35,352 nucleotides of DNA, taken from positions 1-35,352 of the forward strand of contig JAGLFH010000043.1 of NCBI GenBank assembly GCA_023144635.1. The letters run 5' to 3'. How positions within the stretch are numbered: the stretch's first letter is position 1; each line of letters opens with the position of its first letter. The notes under the pieces were generated by a model. It ran no database searches. It was not told the DNA's origin and saw only the letters and a program-made list of their open reading frames with translations. A program made the translations under genes and the position numbers. Positions 32,020-35,352 of this stretch are shown here, piece by piece. The stretch comes from Candidatus Auribacterota bacterium (GTDB lineage Bacteria; Auribacterota; JAFGBW01; JAFGJP01).

Positions 32020-32988
32020 TTAGAACTCCCAGTTAAAATTCAAAGATGCATTGCCATACATTTTATCATTTTCATTTAGATAAACAGAGTAAACTTCCAC
32101 CTTATCTTCTTCACGTTTTTCCAGACTATCTAGAATCTTAGCATTTCCCTTACCATCATTGAGAATTGCTTTGACATTCTTAACATGGAGATCTTTTATA
32201 AAAGCATACTCAAATAATGCCTTTTCTATAATACATGAGCTAAATCTAAAAAAATAATTATTTATATCATATGAATACTTGGAACGTAAAAGTTTAAGTA
32301 TAGAATGCTCTTGCTTATTTATAGAGGAACGAGGTATTTTAATAATTCCTTTCTTGAATGATGGATTATCTATTTCACAAATTAATGGGTAAATCTCCAA
32401 TGTTTCTGTATTCCATATTGTCCACCGCATTTCGCTTAAAGAAATTGGACTATCGCTATAGTCGTGTCTAGCTAAATAGATATCTCCCTCTTGGGTTGGT
32501 ATAACAATCTCTTGGTAGCAAACACGTTGACATATGCCAGTTCTTTCTAAAAATGTATTTCTAACTCGCATTAGCTTTGCAGTAACTGTATTAATAATCT
32601 TGTCTTGTAATGAAAGGTCGTTTTTGATTTGTACGGTTTGCTTACTAAATATTCTTACTAATATTTCGGCTTCTTTTTGAATAGAATTATTAAATTTATT
32701 CCAGCAATGAATTATAGTTTTGATATTTGAATCTGATAAAGCAACATATCCCGTTTTTAGAAATATCTGGTAAGAGTTATGAACAAAATGTCTAGTTTCT
32801 TTAACACTATAATATGTTGACTCTTCGGAAAGCTTAAACATTCCCAGATTAAAACTAGATGTAGTTTTTGTACCTATTTTCTGCTTATTCTTGGAATGAT
32901 AATAACATAGTCCTATCAACAATAGGATTAGTAATATAATAGGCAATAGACTTGGTAAAATATTATCTATAAAATATTCGGCATTCAT
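32020..32988 (-). CDS. Membrane-anchored hypothetical protein
   Basis: A 322-residue protein with one N-terminal membrane helix (LLPIILLILLLIGLCYY) and then a large soluble part, mixed alpha/beta, with no motif I recognise. The C-terminal third ends in YGNASLNFNWEF. There is no strong ribosome-binding site before the ATG. It follows the 115-residue gene by 35 bases on the same strand, so both are likely one transcript. Function unknown; possibly cargo of the mobile element. Confidence 0.6.
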   Translation of the reverse strand: MNAEYFIDNILPSLLPIILLILLLIGLCYYHSKNKQKIGTKTTSSFNLGMFKLSEESTYYSVKETRHFVHNSYQIFLKTGYVALSDSNIKTIIHCWNKFNNSIQKEAEILVRIFSKQTVQIKNDLSLQDKIINTVTAKLMRVRNTFLERTGICQRVCYQEIVIPTQEGDIYLARHDYSDSPISLSEMRWTIWNTETLEIYPLICEIDNPSFKKGIIKIPRSSINKQEHSILKLLRSKYSYDINNYFFRFSSCIIEKALFEYAFIKDLHVKNVKAILNDGKGNAKILDSLEKREEDKVEVYSVYLNENDKMYGNASLNFNWEF

Positions 32989-33023
32989 TCAGCATCTTAA
33001 CTGTTCTATTTTATATCTTACTA

Positions 33024-33371
33024 TCAAGTTTCTGTAATCATGAATTCAAAAAAAGGAAAATCTTGACCCTGTTGTTTTACTTTTCCAATATTCAATAATT
33101 TTATTTCATAATCTTTATCTTCAAATGAAATAATTTGGGTACTTTTGCTTTTTAAATTAAGCGATATATGTTTTGTGTCTTCTATATTACTCGTCATAGT
33201 AAATTGTTTAAAATCTTTATTAACTGTTTCCTTATATTCGGTTATGTTTGGAGATATTTGAATATTGACTTCATTATCTGTATAAGGCGGTTGTACTCTA
33301 ATGACCAAACCGTAAACTGTTTCTAATGCTGCACTAAACGGTGAAAGTATAATTTTAATAAGTTTTGACAT
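33024..33371 (-). CDS. 115-residue hypothetical protein
   Basis: A small beta-rich soluble protein; the start reads MSKLIKIILSPFSAALETV and the end has a KVKQQGQDFPFFEFMITET-like strand pair. AGGAGGT precedes the ATG, so it is well expressed. No family recognised. Paired with the membrane-anchored gene downstream. Confidence 0.6.
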   Translation of the reverse strand: MSKLIKIILSPFSAALETVYGLVIRVQPPYTDNEVNIQISPNITEYKETVNKDFKQFTMTSNIEDTKHISLNLKSKSTQIISFEDKDYEIKLLNIGKVKQQGQDFPFFEFMITET

Positions 33372-33562
33372 ATTTCTTACCTCCTTCTCTTTATATATAA
33401 AAACTAATAACTATTCAAAATATTTTCTCTAAAAGATTACTATATTTTGTTGCTGAGCTTTTTTACAAAGACATTCTATTCCTGTTCATGACTTCTTTCA
33501 AGGAATTATTATAGATTAAAGGATAATCTTATTGGGAACATCTAAACTTGTCTTTAAGTATG

Positions 33563-33593
33563 AAAAAGCCTATATCATTATAATGGGCCTTTT
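33563..33593 (-). terminator. Possible terminator after the DUF932-like gene
   Basis: On the minus strand AAAAGGCC pairs with GGCTTTTT with a one-base bulge, and T-rich sequence ends the hairpin. It lies 25 bases after the stop of the DUF932-like gene. Confidence 0.45.
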
Positions 33594-33617
33594 AGCGTCA
33601 TGCCCAGGACTTTTAAA

Positions 33618-34355
33618 TTATGCAACTTTTTGCATAGGCCAGTTTTGCTTTAACATTCCAGAAACAGCCTGAGTCTCATAAGCTGCATTATAAGGATTTC
33701 TTTCCTGCCTTAGCTTCATTGCCTCTGTAATTGCGTTGTAGAGCCTCCAGACAGTGCTTTCTTGATGTTCCCTATACTGAGGATTCTCCCACGCTGGAAA
33801 AACTTCATTTTTAATAAAATTATAAGGCAACACTTCTTTTGAAATATCCCATAGAAAAGCCTTAACTTCATTTTCAGATATTTCATATCCTTTGAAATAA
33901 GCTATCTGATGGCAGGTTCCTAAATACCTGTCTAAGAAGTTATCAATGATGTTATTTACCATTAAAGGCATATCATCAAGGATAAATCTTGTATGTTTCC
34001 TTGAAACAACTTCATCACCTTCAAACATCAGGTTACTACAAACAAATACCCTTGTTCCAAATGCTAAACCAGCAGGAAATTTCTGGTCTGTTGAATTTCT
34101 TATTCCTAAAGACAAGCCAAAATCATCCTGCTCAAAATTACCTATCAAATCATACACTCCAAAAAACCTATGATTTTCATGGGAAACCTGAAAATTCTTT
34201 TGTGATATTTTAAGATTATTTCTTATTAATGAATTTTCAACAATATCAAGCAACATGCTATGTGATATTGGATTCCAGGTTTTAGTTGGTTCAGGTGCTA
34301 TGACAGCTCTTACTTGATCTTCACTTACTCTTTCTGTTCCGCATAATCCTCTCAT
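33618..34355 (-). CDS. DUF932-like phage/plasmid protein
   Basis: A 245-residue protein that resembles the DUF932 family common on plasmids and phages. Supporting segments are FFGVYDLIG, LSLGIRNSTDQKFPAGLAFGTRVFVCSNLMF and the RKHTRF region. AAGGAG precedes the ATG. Terminator-like hairpins lie on both sides, so it is its own transcription unit. Molecular function of the family is unknown. Confidence 0.75.
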   Translation of the reverse strand: MRGLCGTERVSEDQVRAVIAPEPTKTWNPISHSMLLDIVENSLIRNNLKISQKNFQVSHENHRFFGVYDLIGNFEQDDFGLSLGIRNSTDQKFPAGLAFGTRVFVCSNLMFEGDEVVSRKHTRFILDDMPLMVNNIIDNFLDRYLGTCHQIAYFKGYEISENEVKAFLWDISKEVLPYNFIKNEVFPAWENPQYREHQESTVWRLYNAITEAMKLRQERNPYNAAYETQAVSGMLKQNWPMQKVA

Positions 34356-34371
34356 TTTAAATCTCCTTAAA

Positions 34372-34407
34372 TAAAAAAGGAGCCAAAGCTTTTTGCAATG
34401 GCTCCTT
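34372..34407 (-). terminator. Rho-independent terminator upstream of the DUF932-like gene
   Basis: On the minus strand AAGGAGCCA (34407-34399) pairs perfectly with TGGCTCCTT (34385-34377), followed by TTTTTTAT. It ends the transcript of the 122-residue gene. Confidence 0.8.
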
Positions 34408-34435
34408 ATGTTTATTATTTTGTTTGTAAAAACTT

Positions 34436-34804
34436 TTAGTGATCTTCTGGAAGCAAAACTGTAAATTTGCCTGTCTCATTCTGCTCAATGAATATCTCCT
34501 GTCTCTCTCCTGATGGCAGTTCTATTTGACCTGCATAAAAGGTATTAGAATCATGAAAATAATTGCTTTTAATCTTGACAATAAGATTAGCCTGATTTAA
34601 AAGATCAAGCAGATTCGGAAGGTTAATACTGCCTTTTTCATCAAGATAGCCTTTGCTCATGAGATTTGTTGTGACATAGTTAAACAGGCCTTTCTTCCAT
34701 TCATCATTAAGCTTTGTAATATCGAATAAAATACCATCTTCTTCTGCCTGTTCTGATGTGTATTGATAAATAACTTTTCCAAAATAATTATCATTTGCAT
34801 TCAT
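34436..34804 (-). CDS. 122-residue hypothetical protein
   Basis: A small soluble protein beginning MNANDNYFGKVIYQYTSEQ, with a helical middle and beta-rich C-terminus (IELPSGERQEIFIEQNETG). AAGGAG precedes the ATG. It lies between the cysteine-rich small gene and a strong terminator, so the three small genes are probably one transcript. No family recognised; it looks like an element accessory gene. Confidence 0.6.
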   Translation of the reverse strand: MNANDNYFGKVIYQYTSEQAEEDGILFDITKLNDEWKKGLFNYVTTNLMSKGYLDEKGSINLPNLLDLLNQANLIVKIKSNYFHDSNTFYAGQIELPSGERQEIFIEQNETGKFTVLLPEDH

Positions 34805-34819
34805 GACACACTCCTTTTT

Positions 34820-34942
34820 TTAGTGATACTGATAACAGCATGTTTTCCTTTTACTGCATTTTTTGCAGTTCTCAACATTACAGCAGTTTTTAATGCAAAC
34901 TGGCTGTCCTCTGATACATCTTCCTTTATCAACAAAAGACAT
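34820..34942 (-). CDS. 40-residue cysteine-rich protein
   Basis: A very short frame, MSFVDKGRCIRGQPVC then IKNCCNVENCKKCSKRKTCC, with eight cysteines in 40 residues. AAGGAGG lies just before the ATG and another site for the next gene follows its stop, so it is a real gene. The cysteine spacing suggests a metal-binding (zinc or iron) miniprotein. Function unknown. Confidence 0.6.
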   Translation of the reverse strand: MSFVDKGRCIRGQPVCIKNCCNVENCKKCSKRKTCCYQYH

Positions 34943-34982
34943 AGTTTCCTCCTTTTTAGAAAATTGATTGACTTAAAAGTTG

Positions 34983-35177
34983 CTAAGATGGGTTTTTAAA
35001 AGCGCATGCATTACAATTTTGATCTCTGCACGCTTTGCATATTTCTTGCTTGTCCAGATGCGTCAATATTTTTTTGTAAATTACTTCTTGTGTTTTGGTC
35101 ATAGGTAAATTCATTGACCATGCTATTCTTCTTAAGATTGCACTTGATTCCTGGCTTAATTCAGGTGTATATGCCAT
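34983..35177 (-). CDS. 64-residue protein with C-terminal zinc-knuckle-like cysteines
   Basis: A helical N-terminal part (SSAILRRIAWSMNLPMTKTQ) and a C-terminal CKACRDQNCNACAF with two CxxC-type pairs, probably a small metal site. I chose the ATG at 35177 because AAAGGAGGAGT lies just before it; another ATG at 35192 overlaps that site. First of three small genes on the minus strand. Similar helical plus CxxC proteins are found on plasmids; role unknown. Confidence 0.6.
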   Translation of the reverse strand: MAYTPELSQESSAILRRIAWSMNLPMTKTQEVIYKKILTHLDKQEICKACRDQNCNACAFKNPS

Positions 35178-35352
35178 GACTCCTCCTTTCATGTTTTTAG
35201 GTTTGTAGATATTGGTATAGAAATGGCTATTCTGATAAGGCTCTTGAATTAAGGCTAAAAGGTAAAAAATTGTTTTGGTTTTATATTGAAATATGGAGAA
35301 GTTTTTAAGCTTTATACTGAAATTATGCTTTTGTAAAAAGTATAAAGAAGAA

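Noticed and set aside
34763..34999. 78-codon plus-strand frame
   Set aside because: It lies antisense to the cysteine-rich minigene and has no ribosome-binding site; minus-strand genes each have one.
1..35352. CRISPR arrays, rRNA or tRNA genes, including tRNA attachment sites beside the two recombinases
   Set aside because: No repeat-spacer pattern and no tRNA T-arm or acceptor pattern was recognised by eye; a tRNAscan run would settle this.

Overview
The window is AT-rich and comes from a bacterium that probably has two membranes. Supporting signs are a signal-peptide outer-membrane-type beta-barrel protein, lipoprotein signals, a DsbD/CcdA-type electron-transfer protein beside a DUF1573 protein, a PA2778/PA2779-type gene cluster, and two sigma-70-like promoters (about 9449-9479 and 12656-12684). 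I cannot name the species; an uncultivated low-GC lineage fits best. One internal segment (about 4.5-7.5 kb) instead looks archaeal, with an archaeal-style tyrosine recombinase, a small winged-helix protein and BRE/TATA-like promoters. It may be an inter-domain mobile element. The alternative, that the whole contig has a mixed or unusual host, cannot be excluded from sequence alone.

Layout. (1) 1-4189: the end of a defence operon, with a small protein, a PtuA-like ATPase, a PtuB-like HNH protein and an HsdM-type N6-adenine methylase, joined by ATGA overlaps or a 4-base gap. (2) 4211-4393: a broken second hsdM of a different subfamily, cut off after about 30 codons next to a 17-bp perfect inverted repeat. 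(3) 4550-7370: the archaeal-like element, with a regulator, a recombinase and several tiny genes. Five copies of a GTGTAAA box sit just upstream of gene starts in and beside it. (4) 7584-12393: a HAD phosphatase-like membrane fusion, a small duplicated lipoprotein, an alpha/beta hydrolase, and a thioredoxin-CcdA/DUF1573 pair.

(5) 12768-26180: a surface-protein and polymorphic-toxin island. A secreted coiled-coil protein, a GT2 membrane glycosyltransferase, a secreted solenoid of 26-residue repeats and a 1505-residue Rhs protein form one operon. Behind it lies a decaying train of Rhs C-terminal cassettes: small membrane or lipoproteins that may be immunity proteins, a second Rhs C-terminal half carrying a 1.16-kb copy of the first, a truncated transposase, a third toxin-tail fragment and a fourth short Rhs scar.

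(6) 26184-30936, minus strand: a tightly packed operon running from a tyrosine recombinase through a glycerophosphodiester phosphodiesterase, a C39-like peptidase, a TPR lipoprotein and two PA2779-like proteins to an outer-membrane barrel. (7) 31348-35177: plasmid/phage-type accessory genes, with ArdA antirestriction on the plus strand and, on the minus strand, unknown proteins, a DUF932-like protein and small cysteine-rich proteins. The right end is therefore probably a second mobile element running off the window. No tRNA, rRNA or CRISPR array was seen.
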